Below, one piece after another: positions 27,818-36,669 of a DNA stretch of 64,000 nt. Location of the stretch: NCBI RefSeq assembly GCF_014269225.2, contig NZ_CP077097.1, positions 3,607,001-3,671,000 on the forward strand, read 5' to 3'. The notes under the pieces are model-generated. The model was not told where the DNA came from and did no database searches. It saw only the letters and a program-made list of their open reading frames with translations. Source of the stretch: Pseudomonas anuradhapurensis. GTDB taxonomy: Bacteria; Pseudomonadota; Gammaproteobacteria; Pseudomonadales; Pseudomonadaceae. Position numbers and translations under genes: made by a program. Each line of letters opens with the position of its first letter. Positions within the stretch are counted from its first letter, which is position 1.

Positions 27818-27825
27818 TGCGAATC

Positions 27826-27941
27826 CGGGGGCTGCCGCGCAGCCCTTTCGCGACACAAGGCCGCTCCTGCAAGCGGTACGCGATCCCTTGTAGGAGCGGC
27901 CTTGCGTCGCGAAAGGGGCGCAAAGCGCCCCCAGGATTCCA
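27826..27941. repeat. REP pair (BIME) between glxR and the glycerate kinase gene
   Basis: gggctgccgcgcagcccttt with gacacaaggccgctcctgc, followed by ttgtaggagcggccttgcgt and gaaaggggcgcaaagcgccc. Here the two units are tail-to-tail relative to the pairs at 8706 and 13526. Confidence 0.88.
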
Positions 27942-28075
27942 GATCCACACCGTTGAACCTGCGACCACAGTCCCAGCGGTGAACCCGAGCAACACCCGCC
28001 CCTGGTTCGGCCTGCACGGAGGCAGTTCCAGGGGCGTTCTTGATTGTGCGAACAACAATAAACTGGGAGCCTGCC

Positions 28076-29350
28076 ATGTCGGTCGATCCGCAAAAACTTC
28101 TCCGCGAGCTGTTCGACACAGCCATCGCCGCCGCCCACCCGCGCCAAGTCCTCGAACCCTACCTGCCCGCCGACCGTAGCGGCCGGGTCATCGTCATCGG
28201 CGCCGGCAAGGCCGCCGCCGCCATGGCCGAAGTGGTCGAAAAAAGCTGGCAGGGCGAAGTCTCCGGCCTGGTCGTCACCCGATACGGCCATGGCGCCAAC
28301 TGCCAGAAGATCGAAGTGGTCGAAGCCGCTCACCCGGTCCCCGATGCCGCCGGCCTGGCCGTGGCCAAGCGCGTGCTGGACCTGGTCAGCGACCTCAACG
28401 AAGACGACCGCGTCATCTTCCTGCTGTCTGGCGGTGGTTCGGCGTTGCTGGCCCTGCCTGCCGAGGGCCTTACCCTGGCCGACAAGCAACAGATCAACAA
28501 GGCGCTGCTCAAGTCCGGCGCCACCATCGGCGAGATGAACTGCGTGCGCAAGCACCTCTCGGCGATCAAGGGCGGCCGCCTGGCCAAGGCCTGCTGGCCG
28601 GCCACGGTCTACACCTATGCCATTTCCGATGTTCCCGGCGACCTCGCCACGGTGATCGCGTCCGGCCCCACCGTGGCCGACCCGAGCACCTCGGCTGATG
28701 CCCTGGCCATCCTCAAGCGCTACAACATCGAGGCCCCCAAAGCGGTCATCGACTGGCTCAACAACCCGGCCTCGGAAACCGTCAAGGCCGATGACCCGGC
28801 CCTGGCCCGCAGCCACTTCCAGCTGATCGCCAAGCCCCAGCAGTCGCTCGAGGCCGCTGCAGTCAAGGCACGCCAGGCCGGGTTCAGCCCGCTGATCCTC
28901 GGCGACCTGGAAGGCGAGTCGCGCGAAGTGGCCAAGGTGCATGCCGGCATCACCCGGCAGATCGTCCAGCATGGCCAGCCGCTGAAGGCGCCATGCGTGA
29001 TCCTGTCCGGCGGCGAAACCACCGTCACCGTACGTGGCAATGGCCGTGGCGGGCGCAACGCCGAATTTCTGCTCAGCCTGACCGAGAGCCTCAAGGGCCT
29101 GCCAGGGGTGTATGCCCTGGCCGGCGACACCGACGGCATCGATGGCTCGGAAGATAACGCCGGCGCCTTCATGACCCCGAGCAGCTACGCCCGCGCCGAA
29201 GCGCTGGGCCTGTCGGCCAGCGACGAGCTGGACAACAACAACGGCTACGGCTATTTCGCCGCGCTGGATGCACTGATCGTCACCGAGCCAACCCGCACCA
29301 ACGTCAACGACTTCCGCGCCATCCTGATTCTCGAGACTGCCCAATCATGA
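28076..29350 (+). CDS. ttuD: Glycerate kinase, type 2 (MOFRL family)
   Basis: The 424-residue protein matches the GckA/TtuD glycerate kinase family, with an N-terminal DUF4147 domain (VIVIGAGKAAAAMAEVVE, LLSGGGSALLALP) and a C-terminal MOFRL domain (GGETTVTVRGNGRGGRNAE, ALAGDTDGIDG). It phosphorylates glycerate, generally to 2-phosphoglycerate in this class. The family name ttuD comes from tartrate operons and is used by homology. The ATG at 28076 has ctgggag upstream. It overlaps pykF by ATGA, so the two are translationally coupled. Confidence 0.92.
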   Translation: MSVDPQKLLRELFDTAIAAAHPRQVLEPYLPADRSGRVIVIGAGKAAAAMAEVVEKSWQGEVSGLVVTRYGHGANCQKIEVVEAAHPVPDAAGLAVAKRVLDLVSDLNEDDRVIFLLSGGGSALLALPAEGLTLADKQQINKALLKSGATIGEMNCVRKHLSAIKGGRLAKACWPATVYTYAISDVPGDLATVIASGPTVADPSTSADALAILKRYNIEAPKAVIDWLNNPASETVKADDPALARSHFQLIAKPQQSLEAAAVKARQAGFSPLILGDLEGESREVAKVHAGITRQIVQHGQPLKAPCVILSGGETTVTVRGNGRGGRNAEFLLSLTESLKGLPGVYALAGDTDGIDGSEDNAGAFMTPSSYARAEALGLSASDELDNNNGYGYFAALDALIVTEPTRTNVNDFRAILILETAQS

Positions 29351-30762
29351 CGCCTGATAAAAAAGTTAAGATCCTCGCCACCCTCGGCCCTGCGATCAAA
29401 GGCATCGACGATATCCGCCAACTGGTCGAAGCCGGGGTGAACATCTTCCGCCTCAACTTCAGCCACGGCGAACACGCCGACCACGCCCTGCGCTACCAGT
29501 GGATTCGCGAGGTCGAGCAGCAACTGAACTACCCGCTGGGCATTCTCATGGACCTGCAAGGGCCGAAGCTGCGCGTTGGCCGCTTTGCCGAAGGCAAGGT
29601 CCAGCTGCAACGCGGCCAGGCCCTGCGCCTGGACCTGGACAAGGCCCCGGGCGACAGCCGCCGGGTGAACCTGCCGCACCCCGAAATCATTGCCGCCCTC
29701 GAACCAGGCATGGACCTGCTGCTCGACGACGGCAAGCTGCGCCTGCGCGTCACGGCCAAGCACAGCGACGCCATCGACACCGAAGTGCTGGCCGGTGGCG
29801 AACTGTCCGACCGCAAAGGGGTCAACGTGCCGCAAGCGGTACTCGACCTCTCGCCGCTCACCGAGAAAGACCGCCGCGACCTGGCCTTCGGCCTGGAACT
29901 GGGTGTGGACTGGGTGGCCCTGTCGTTCGTCCAGCGTCCGGAAGACATCATTGAGGCACGCCAACTGATCGGTGACCGTGCCTACCTGATGGCGAAGATC
30001 GAGAAGCCCTCGGCAGTCGAGCAACTGCAAGCCATCGCCGAGCTGTCGGACGCGATCATGGTGGCCCGTGGCGACCTCGGCGTGGAAGTGCCGGCGGAAA
30101 GCGTGCCGCAGATCCAGAAGCGCATCATCGGCACCTGCCGCCAGCTGGGCAAACCGGTGGTGGTGGCCACGCAGATGCTCGAATCCATGCGCTTCTCGCC
30201 GGCCCCGACCCGTGCCGAAGTCACCGACGTGGCCAACGCCGTGGCCGAGGGTGCCGACGCGGTGATGCTGTCGGCCGAGACCGCCTCGGGTGACTACCCG
30301 CTGGAAGCCGTGCAGATGATGAGCAAGATCATCCGCCAGGTGGAGAATGGCCCGGACTACCAGGCCCAGCTCGACGTGGGTCGGCCGAAGGCCGAAGCCA
30401 CCGTGTCGGACGCCATCAGCTGCGCGATCCGCCGGATCAGCGGCATCCTGCCGGTGGCAGTGCTGGTCAATTACAGCGAGTCGGGCGCCTCGACCTTGCG
30501 AGCTGCGCGCGAGCGCCCGCGGGCACCGATCCTCAACCTGACGCCGAACCTGAACACTGCACGCCGCCTGAGCGTGGCGTGGGGCGTACATTCGGTGGTC
30601 AATGACCGCCTGCGCCAGGTGGACGAAGTGGTTTCGACTGCTTTGGAGATTGCCCAGGCGCAAGGCATGGCCAGCCGTGGCGACACGTTGCTGATCACCG
30701 CCGGTGTGCCGTTCGGCAAGCCGGGGTCGACTAATACGCTGCGGATCGAGACCTTGATCTGA
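29347..30762 (+). CDS. pykF: Pyruvate kinase
   Basis: The 471-residue protein is a complete pyruvate kinase: KILATLGPA near the N-terminus, NFSHGEHADH, the active-site signature IEKPSAVEQL, MVARGDLGVEVP, and VVVATQMLESM. It converts phosphoenolpyruvate to pyruvate with ATP formation. It overlaps the glycerate kinase gene by 4 nt and thus closes the glyoxylate-to-pyruvate route within one transcript. Assignment as PykF type rather than PykA is from context and length. Confidence 0.95.
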   Translation: MTPDKKVKILATLGPAIKGIDDIRQLVEAGVNIFRLNFSHGEHADHALRYQWIREVEQQLNYPLGILMDLQGPKLRVGRFAEGKVQLQRGQALRLDLDKAPGDSRRVNLPHPEIIAALEPGMDLLLDDGKLRLRVTAKHSDAIDTEVLAGGELSDRKGVNVPQAVLDLSPLTEKDRRDLAFGLELGVDWVALSFVQRPEDIIEARQLIGDRAYLMAKIEKPSAVEQLQAIAELSDAIMVARGDLGVEVPAESVPQIQKRIIGTCRQLGKPVVVATQMLESMRFSPAPTRAEVTDVANAVAEGADAVMLSAETASGDYPLEAVQMMSKIIRQVENGPDYQAQLDVGRPKAEATVSDAISCAIRRISGILPVAVLVNYSESGASTLRAARERPRAPILNLTPNLNTARRLSVAWGVHSVVNDRLRQVDEVVSTALEIAQAQGMASRGDTLLITAGVPFGKPGSTNTLRIETLI

Positions 30763-30769
30763 GATTTTT

Positions 30770-30891
30770 GCGGGCGCTTTGCGCCCGTTTCGCGACACAA
30801 GGCCGCTCCTACACGGACCGCGACACCTTCAGGCTTGCGCGATCCCTGTAGGAGCGGCCTTGCGTCGCGATCGGAGGGCGCAGCCCTCCCC
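30770..30891. repeat. REP pair (BIME) downstream of pykF
   Basis: gcgggcgctttgcgcccgtt with cgcgacacaaggccgctcct, then ctgtaggagcggccttgcgt with cggagggcgcagccctcc. Same class as 27826-27941. Confidence 0.88.
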
Positions 30892-30971
30892 AACACCGAA
30901 ATACCTGACCGGCGGAAAACCCGAGGCCCAAAGAGGCCCACCGCTCCCCATCAACCTCACTGACTGCCCCG

Positions 30972-31844
30972 ATGTACACCAAGAATTTCGTCAACCCGTG
31001 CCCCGACTGGGCCACGGCGCTGCTCAACGGCTTCAGCCAGGTGCTGCTGCTGCGCAATCCCCTGTGCGGCCTGGGCTGCCTGCTGGCCATCCTGCTGACC
31101 GCCCCCGACCTGGTCGGTGGCGCCTTGCTCGGCGCCCTCGCCGGCCTGCTCACCGCCCAGGCCCGCGGCTACGACCGCGCCGATCGCCAGGCCGGTTTGT
31201 ACAGCTACAACGGCGTACTGGTCGGCATCCTGATCAACGCCGTGCTGCCCTGGTCGGCCATCCTGCCACCGTTGATCATCGCCGTCGGCGGCCTGTCCAG
31301 CATCATCACCCACCAGTGGCGCAAGCGTGGCGGCAAACTACTGGTTGCCTACACCGCCCCCTTCGTGCTGCTCGGCTGGGCCACCCTGCTGATCGCGACG
31401 CCCTCGCCCGCCGGTTTCGTCGAAGCCGACCCGCTGTACGCCCTGGCGCGCGGGGTCGGGCAGATCTTCCTGCTCGACCAGCCGCTGGCCGGCCTGCTGA
31501 TCATCGTCGGCATGTCGATTGCCAACCCCTATGCCGCGTTGTGGGCCGTAATCGGCTCGGCCCTCGGCGGCGGCCTGGCGTTGCTCACCGATCAGGCACA
31601 GGCTGCGTGGCTGGGCCTGTACGGCTTCAACGCGGCATTGGCGGCGCTGGCCTTCAGCAGGCAAGGTGAGAAGCCCTGGGTGACGTTGCTGGCCATCGTC
31701 CTCGCCCTGCTGATGCACTCCCTGTTCAAATGGCTGCCGGTACCCGGCCTGACCGCGCCCTTCGTCGCCGCCTGCTGGCTGATGCACCTGGGCAGCCACC
31801 TGGCCCAGCCCAGGCAACGCAACGCCAGCCGCTTGCACAGCTGA
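30972..31844 (+). CDS. Urea transporter (UT family)
   Basis: The 290-residue protein has about ten hydrophobic helices in two repeats, with GLYSYNGVLVGILINAVLPW in the first and GLYGFNAALAALAF in the second: the paired (L)YxxN motifs of UT-family urea channels. It would equilibrate urea across the inner membrane. Placement beside the glyoxylate and purine genes suggests handling of urea released by AllA; this is contextual. The ATG at 30972 lacks a clear Shine-Dalgarno sequence. Confidence 0.85.
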   Translation: MYTKNFVNPCPDWATALLNGFSQVLLLRNPLCGLGCLLAILLTAPDLVGGALLGALAGLLTAQARGYDRADRQAGLYSYNGVLVGILINAVLPWSAILPPLIIAVGGLSSIITHQWRKRGGKLLVAYTAPFVLLGWATLLIATPSPAGFVEADPLYALARGVGQIFLLDQPLAGLLIIVGMSIANPYAALWAVIGSALGGGLALLTDQAQAAWLGLYGFNAALAALAFSRQGEKPWVTLLAIVLALLMHSLFKWLPVPGLTAPFVAACWLMHLGSHLAQPRQRNASRLHS

Positions 31845-31889
31845 AAGGCAACCCCTAGGCTCAGCCCATCGCCATTGTGGAACGAGCCC

Positions 31890-32711
31890 ATGAACAACCC
31901 CGCGAGCCTGCGCGAGCGGCTCTTCGTCATCGTCTTCCAGACCGACACCGTGGCTGGAAGACGCTTCGACAAGATCCTACTGCTGATCATCCTGGCCAGC
32001 CTGGTCACCGTCATCCTCGATAGCATCGACGAAGTACACCAGGGCTACGCCGGCCTGCTGGCCGCTATCGAATGGGGCTTCACCGCGATCTTCCTGGCCG
32101 AGTACCTCACCCGCCTGTACTGCTCGCCCAAGCCGCTGCGCTATGCCTTCAGCTTCTACGGCCTGGTCGACCTGCTGGCGATCGTGCCGGGGATCATCGC
32201 CCTGTACTACAGCGACGCCCAGTACCTGCTGATCATCCGCGTGATCCGGATGCTGCGGATTTTCCGCGTGCTCAAGCTCAGCCCATACCTCAAGCAGGCG
32301 CATTACCTGATCGACGCACTGCGCGGCAGCAAGCAGAAGATCATCGTGTTCCTGGTCACCGTTTCCACCCTGGTGACCGTGTTCGGCACCCTGATGTACG
32401 TGATCGAAGGGCCGCAGCACGGTTTCACCAGCATTCCCAAAGGGATCTACTGGGCCATCGTCACCCTGACCACCGTGGGCTTCGGCGATATCGTGCCGAA
32501 GACCCCGCTGGGGCAGGTGATTTCCTCGCTGGTGATGATCATCGGTTATTCGATCATCGCCGTGCCGACCGGGATATTCACCGCCGAGCTGGCCAATGCC
32601 ATGCGCGGCGAGCAGTTGCAACATGACTGTCCCACCTGCAGCAAGAAGAACCATGAACCTGCGGCAGCGTTCTGTTCCCGGTGTGGCAATGCGCTGTTTC
32701 CCAGGCCGTGA
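31890..32711 (+). CDS. Voltage-gated K+ channel family protein with C-terminal zinc ribbon
   Basis: The 273-residue protein has the six-helix plan of a voltage-gated potassium channel. The S4-like segment RVIRMLRIFRVLKLSPYLK carries a positive residue about every third position. The pore has TTVGFGD at 194-200 as the selectivity filter. After S6 comes CPTCSKKNHEPAAAFCSRCGN, a four-Cys zinc-ribbon-like tail. The ATG at 31890 gives the conserved N-terminus; an earlier in-frame GTG is ignored. The physiological role is unknown. Confidence 0.88.
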   Translation: MNNPASLRERLFVIVFQTDTVAGRRFDKILLLIILASLVTVILDSIDEVHQGYAGLLAAIEWGFTAIFLAEYLTRLYCSPKPLRYAFSFYGLVDLLAIVPGIIALYYSDAQYLLIIRVIRMLRIFRVLKLSPYLKQAHYLIDALRGSKQKIIVFLVTVSTLVTVFGTLMYVIEGPQHGFTSIPKGIYWAIVTLTTVGFGDIVPKTPLGQVISSLVMIIGYSIIAVPTGIFTAELANAMRGEQLQHDCPTCSKKNHEPAAAFCSRCGNALFPRP

Positions 32712-32815
32712 TACTGCGGCATAACCAAAGTGTTTTTTGTTCTTTAACCGCCACGGACCTGCCCGCTATAGTCGCAGGCAAATTGCCAATACCTTTTCGA
32801 CAACAAGGAAGCAAC

Positions 32816-33814
32816 GTGAAAAAACTCTTCACCGCCTCGCTGCTCGCCGCAGGCCTTGCCCTGGGCAACCTTGCCCAGGCCGCCCCCACCCTGCTCAATG
32901 TCTCCTACGACGTGATGCGCGACTTCTACAAGGACTACAACCCGGCCTTCCAGAAGCACTGGGAAGCCGAGCACAACGAGAAGGTCAACGTGCAGATGTC
33001 CTTCGGCGGCTCGAGCAAACAGGCGCGTGCAGTGATCGATGGGCTGCCGGCCGACGTCATCACCATGAACATGGCCACCGACATCAACGCCCTGGCCGAC
33101 AACGGCAAGCTGGTGCCGGACAACTGGGTAAGCCGCCTGCCGAACAACAGCGCACCGTTCACCTCGGCCACCGTGTTCATCGTGCGCAAGGGCAACCCGA
33201 AAGCCCTGAAGGACTGGCCCGACCTGCTCAAGGACGGCGTGCAGGTAATCGTGCCCAACCCGAAGACTTCGGGTAACGGTCGCTACACCTACCTGTCGGC
33301 CTGGGGCTATGTACTCAAGCAAGGCGGCGACGAGAACAAGGCCAAGGCCTTCGTCGGCAAGCTGTTCAAGCAGGCGCCTGTGCTCGACACCGGTGGCCGC
33401 GCCGCAACCACCACGTTCATGACCAACCAGATCGGCGACGTGCTGGTGACCTTCGAGAACGAAGCCGAGATGATCGCCCGCGAATTTGGCCGCGACCAGT
33501 TCGAAGTGGTCTACCCAAGCGTATCGGCCGAAGCCGAGCCGCCGGTGAGCGTGGTCGACAAGGTCGTGGCACGCAAAGGCACCCAGGCAGTGGCCGAGGA
33601 ATACCTGAAGTACCTGTGGTCGCCAGCGGCCCAGGAAATTGCCGCGCAGAACTACCTGCGCCCGCGTGATGCAACGGTATTGGCCAAGTACACCGACCGC
33701 TTCCCGAAAGTGGACTTCCTGTCGGTGGAGAAGACCTTCGGCGACTGGCGCACCGTGCAGGAGACCCACTTCAATGATGGTGGGGTGTTCGACCAGATCT
33801 ACACCAATCAGTAA
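32816..33814 (+). CDS. sbp: Periplasmic sulfate-binding protein
   Basis: The 332-residue precursor has a signal peptide ending LGNLAQAAP, then LLNVSYDVMRDFYKDYNPAF, typical of the sulfate/thiosulfate-binding proteins Sbp/CysP. MSFGGSSKQARAVIDGL, NPKTSGNGRYTYL and TGGRAATTTF supply sulfate-site residues. No ABC permease genes follow, so the partner CysTWA lies elsewhere. The start is GTG at 32816 with acaagga upstream. A CTGGCCGGC/GCCGGCCAG hairpin (33826-33849) lies beyond the stop. Confidence 0.94.
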   Translation: MKKLFTASLLAAGLALGNLAQAAPTLLNVSYDVMRDFYKDYNPAFQKHWEAEHNEKVNVQMSFGGSSKQARAVIDGLPADVITMNMATDINALADNGKLVPDNWVSRLPNNSAPFTSATVFIVRKGNPKALKDWPDLLKDGVQVIVPNPKTSGNGRYTYLSAWGYVLKQGGDENKAKAFVGKLFKQAPVLDTGGRAATTTFMTNQIGDVLVTFENEAEMIAREFGRDQFEVVYPSVSAEAEPPVSVVDKVVARKGTQAVAEEYLKYLWSPAAQEIAAQNYLRPRDATVLAKYTDRFPKVDFLSVEKTFGDWRTVQETHFNDGGVFDQIYTNQ

Positions 33815-33825
33815 TGGCTGCAGGC

Positions 33826-33849
33826 CTGGCCGGCCCTGTCGCCGGCCAG
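33826..33849. terminator. Hairpin between convergent sbp and methyltransferase genes
   Basis: CTGGCCGGC (33826-33834) and GCCGGCCAG (33841-33849) form a 9-bp stem with a 6-nt loop. No T-run on either side, so termination is uncertain. Confidence 0.4.
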
Positions 33850-33860
33850 TGCAGGCAACC

Positions 33861-34787
33861 TCAGCCCTGGCGGAACACCAAGGCCTTCAGCCCGCCCGCC
33901 GGGTCCGCATCGGGAAACTCGGGCGGGTTCTCCAGCCGCTCGACAAACGCCAGCGACGGCGCCTGCTGCGCCATGCCCTCGATCAGAAACTCCGGCCCGA
34001 TCCCTGGGTCGTTGACGCACGCCAGCACCGTGCTGCCCGGGTTCAACAGCTCCGGCAAGCGCCGCAGGATCTTCGCGTAGTCCTGGGTCAGCACGAAGCT
34101 GCCGCGCTGGAAGGTCGGCGGGTCGATGATGATCAGGTCATAAGGCCCGTACTTGCGCACCTTGCCCCACGACTTGAACAACTCGTGCCCCAGGTATGCC
34201 ACGCGCGACGGGTCATGGCCATTCAGTCGATGATTGTCGCGCCCACGCGCCAATGCCGACTTGGCCATGTCCAGGTTCACTACCTGCTCGGCGCCGCCGG
34301 CAATCGCCGCCACCGAAAAACCGCAGGTATAGGCGAACAGGTTCAGCACGCGCTTGCCCGCCGCCTGCTCACGCACCCAACGTCGGCCATAGCGCATGTC
34401 GAGGAACAGGCCGTTGTTCTGCCGCACGCCCAGGTCGAGCAGGTAGGTCAGGCCGTCTTCGACCACTTCGCGTTGCTGGCATGGCTCGCCCAGCAGCCAC
34501 TGGCCCGGGCTGTCGGGCAGGTAACGGTGCTGGATGAGGATGGCCTGGCCGGTCCACTGTGGGCGCTCGGCGAGGCTGCGCAGCATGGCTTCCAGTTCGG
34601 CCAGTTGACCTTCGGGCGGCTCGCGGAACAGGGCCACTGACAGTACACCTTGCAACCAGTCGACGGTGACCTGCTCCAGGCCCGCCCAGCAACGGCCACG
34701 ACCGTGGAACAGGCGGCGGGTTTCCTGCGGAGCAGGGTCGAGGGCGGTGAGCAGTTGTTGCTCAAGAGTCTGGATTGGCGAAGTCAT
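33861..34787 (-). CDS. SAM-dependent methyltransferase (RlmI/RlmK-like)
   Basis: The 308-residue protein has a class I methyltransferase fold. Motif I is VLNLFAYTCGFSVAAIAGGA, followed by VNLDMAKSALARGRDNHRLNG, and the catalytic-type motif is DLIIIDPPTFQRGSF. FLDMRYGRRWV is the segment seen before motif I in RlmI/RlmK-type rRNA m5C/m7G methyltransferases. There is no N-terminal PUA domain. The rRNA target is not identifiable from sequence. The start is taken at ATG 34787; a TTG at 34799 is possible, and neither has a strong Shine-Dalgarno. Confidence 0.82.
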   Translation of the reverse strand: MTSPIQTLEQQLLTALDPAPQETRRLFHGRGRCWAGLEQVTVDWLQGVLSVALFREPPEGQLAELEAMLRSLAERPQWTGQAILIQHRYLPDSPGQWLLGEPCQQREVVEDGLTYLLDLGVRQNNGLFLDMRYGRRWVREQAAGKRVLNLFAYTCGFSVAAIAGGAEQVVNLDMAKSALARGRDNHRLNGHDPSRVAYLGHELFKSWGKVRKYGPYDLIIIDPPTFQRGSFVLTQDYAKILRRLPELLNPGSTVLACVNDPGIGPEFLIEGMAQQAPSLAFVERLENPPEFPDADPAGGLKALVFRQG

Positions 34788-34869
34788 CAGGGGTCGCAAG
34801 CTGGCAAAAGCGGCATTCTACCCGCTGAGGGCGCTTTGCGCCCTATCGCCGGCAAGCCGCAAAGCGGCC

Positions 34870-35769
34870 TCAGTGGTCCTTGACCGCCATCACCCTGGGC
34901 CGGAACCACCAGCCCTGCTGCATCCCCGCCGCCGCCAGCAGGATCAGCGCCACCCCCAGCCACTGCAGCGGTGCCAGACGATGCCCAAAGGCCACCCAGT
35001 CGACCAATATCGCTGCAATCGGGTAGATGAACGACAGCGCCCCGGTCAATGCCGTGGGCAAGCGCTGGATGGCGCTGTACAGCAGCACATACATCAAGCC
35101 CGTGTGCACCATGCCCAAGGTCACCAGGCTGGCCAGCGCCGGCACTTCGCCCGGCAACCCGCCCAGCTTGACCCAAGGCGCCAGCAACAGCACGCCGGTA
35201 GCCACCTGGATCAACGCGATCAGGTGCGGTGGGGTGCCGCTCAGGCGCTTGATGATCAGTGCCGCGATGGCATACAGGAAGGCCGCCCCCAGCGCCAGGG
35301 CAATGCCCAGCAGATAATCGTCACCACCACCCTGCCCGCTGCCATGGGCACTGACGATCGCCAGCATGCCGAGGAACGCCACGCTCAGCCAGGTGACCTT
35401 GGCCAAGGTGATCCTTTCGCCCAGGAACACCGCCGCCAGCCCCACCAGCATGAACGGCTGCACGTTGTACACCGCCGTGCCGATGGCAATCGATGCCCGC
35501 GAGTAGGACGCGAACAACAGCACCCAGTTGCCGACGATAGCCACACCGCTGGCAATCGCCAGCAGAAATGCCGTGCGGCTGATAACGCCCGGCCGCAAGA
35601 AGCCAAAGCCTGCGCAGATGGCCAGCAAGGTCACGGCACCGAACACGCAGCGCCAGAACACCACCTCGAGCACCGGCTGGCCAGACACCAGCACGAACCA
35701 GCCGATGGTCCCGGAAATAAGCATGGCGGCCACCATTTCCAGCGAACCACGGCGCAACGAACTATCCAT
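34870..35769 (-). CDS. EamA/DMT family transporter
   Basis: The 299-residue protein has ten hydrophobic helices in two EamA repeats. VYNVQPFMLVGLAAVFLGERI closes the first repeat and LSFIYPIAAILVDWVAFGHRL the second. Members of this drug/metabolite transporter superfamily usually export amino acids or metabolites. The ATG at 35769 has a perfect aggaggt upstream. It is divergent from the Lrp-type regulator with 133 bp between, and many such pairs are regulator-exporter units. The substrate is unknown. Confidence 0.87.
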   Translation of the reverse strand: MDSSLRRGSLEMVAAMLISGTIGWFVLVSGQPVLEVVFWRCVFGAVTLLAICAGFGFLRPGVISRTAFLLAIASGVAIVGNWVLLFASYSRASIAIGTAVYNVQPFMLVGLAAVFLGERITLAKVTWLSVAFLGMLAIVSAHGSGQGGGDDYLLGIALALGAAFLYAIAALIIKRLSGTPPHLIALIQVATGVLLLAPWVKLGGLPGEVPALASLVTLGMVHTGLMYVLLYSAIQRLPTALTGALSFIYPIAAILVDWVAFGHRLAPLQWLGVALILLAAAGMQQGWWFRPRVMAVKDH

Positions 35770-35902
35770 TTCACACCTCCTGTCGATGACGGCAACAGTA
35801 TGCAAATGTTTCCGGGAGGCCTTCCAGCGGATATCGAAGGTAGATTTGCCGAGCTACCTTTACTATCAAGGCAAATCATCCAAACGACCTTACGAGGTGA
35901 CC

Positions 35903-36340
35903 ATGACCGATGCCATCGACCAATTGCTGATCAATGCACTGATGGAAGACTCACGCCGTTCGCTCAAGGCCTTGGCACAGATCAGCGGGTTGTCAGCGCC
36001 CAGCGTCAGTGAACGCCTGCGCCGCCTGGAGGAACGCGGCGTGTTGCGTGGTTACACCGTAGACGTCGACCCCCGCGCGTTTGGCTACCAGCTGCAGGCG
36101 ATCGTGCGCATCCGCCCGCTGCCCGGGCAGTTGCAGGAGGTGGAGCGGCAGATCATTGCCATCCCCGAGTTCACCGAGTGCGACAAGGTCGTCGGCGATG
36201 ACTGTTTCATTGCCCGGCTGCATGTGCGTTCGATGGAACAATTGGACACTCTGCTCGACCGCCTCTATACGGTGGCCGAGACCAATACCGCAATCATCAA
36301 GAAAAGCCCGGTGAAGCGGCGGTTGCCGCCGATGGACTGA
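35903..36340 (+). CDS. Lrp/AsnC family regulator
   Basis: The 145-residue protein has the N-terminal AsnC helix-turn-helix (DQLLINALMEDSRRSLKALA, then LSAPSVSERLRRLEERGVLRGY) and a C-terminal RAM ligand domain with the conserved V(V/T)GDDCFIARLHV strand. It probably controls the divergent EamA exporter in response to an amino acid or related ligand. The ATG at 35903 follows acgaggtg. The longer open frame covers the divergent promoter and is rejected. Confidence 0.88.
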   Translation: MTDAIDQLLINALMEDSRRSLKALAQISGLSAPSVSERLRRLEERGVLRGYTVDVDPRAFGYQLQAIVRIRPLPGQLQEVERQIIAIPEFTECDKVVGDDCFIARLHVRSMEQLDTLLDRLYTVAETNTAIIKKSPVKRRLPPMD

Positions 36341-36408
36341 ACCAAGTCTGAGCCGGTCTCTCTGCGCGCAACCCGCAAAGACGCCGGCACAGAAAAGCTG
36401 ACTAATTT

Positions 36409-36418
36409 TTGTACACAA
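36409..36418. promoter_or_regulatory. TTGTACACAA operator candidate upstream of the NCS1 permease
   Basis: One central base away from the TTGTATACAA palindrome. Distal site of a pair with 36670. Confidence 0.55.
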
Positions 36419-36498
36419 TAATGTCACCATAAGTGCCATTTTTGTGTGCACTTTCCAATTTAACGCCCCAATACGTTACACCACACCCACCTCAAAGC

Positions 36499-36556
36499 TT
36501 GACCAATCGATCAACTAAGTAGTACGTAAAAAATTTAAACTTGTTCAATCGGTCAA
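36499..36556. promoter_or_regulatory. Two RutR-like boxes upstream of the NCS1 permease
   Basis: TTGACCAATCGATCAA at 36499-36514 and TTGTTCAATCGGTCAA at 36541-36556 have their centres 42 bp apart (four helical turns). The first matches 12 of the 14 fixed positions of the E. coli RutR consensus. Confidence 0.5.
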
Positions 36557-36669
36557 ATTATATTTTCCAAGTTTCATAAAGTTATCGGCTGTAACGACAG
36601 ATTCAAAATAATGGCATCTACCTGGTTGGTGTTCCTGTGGCACGGAACTCGCTTTTGTGTGTTCGTGTT

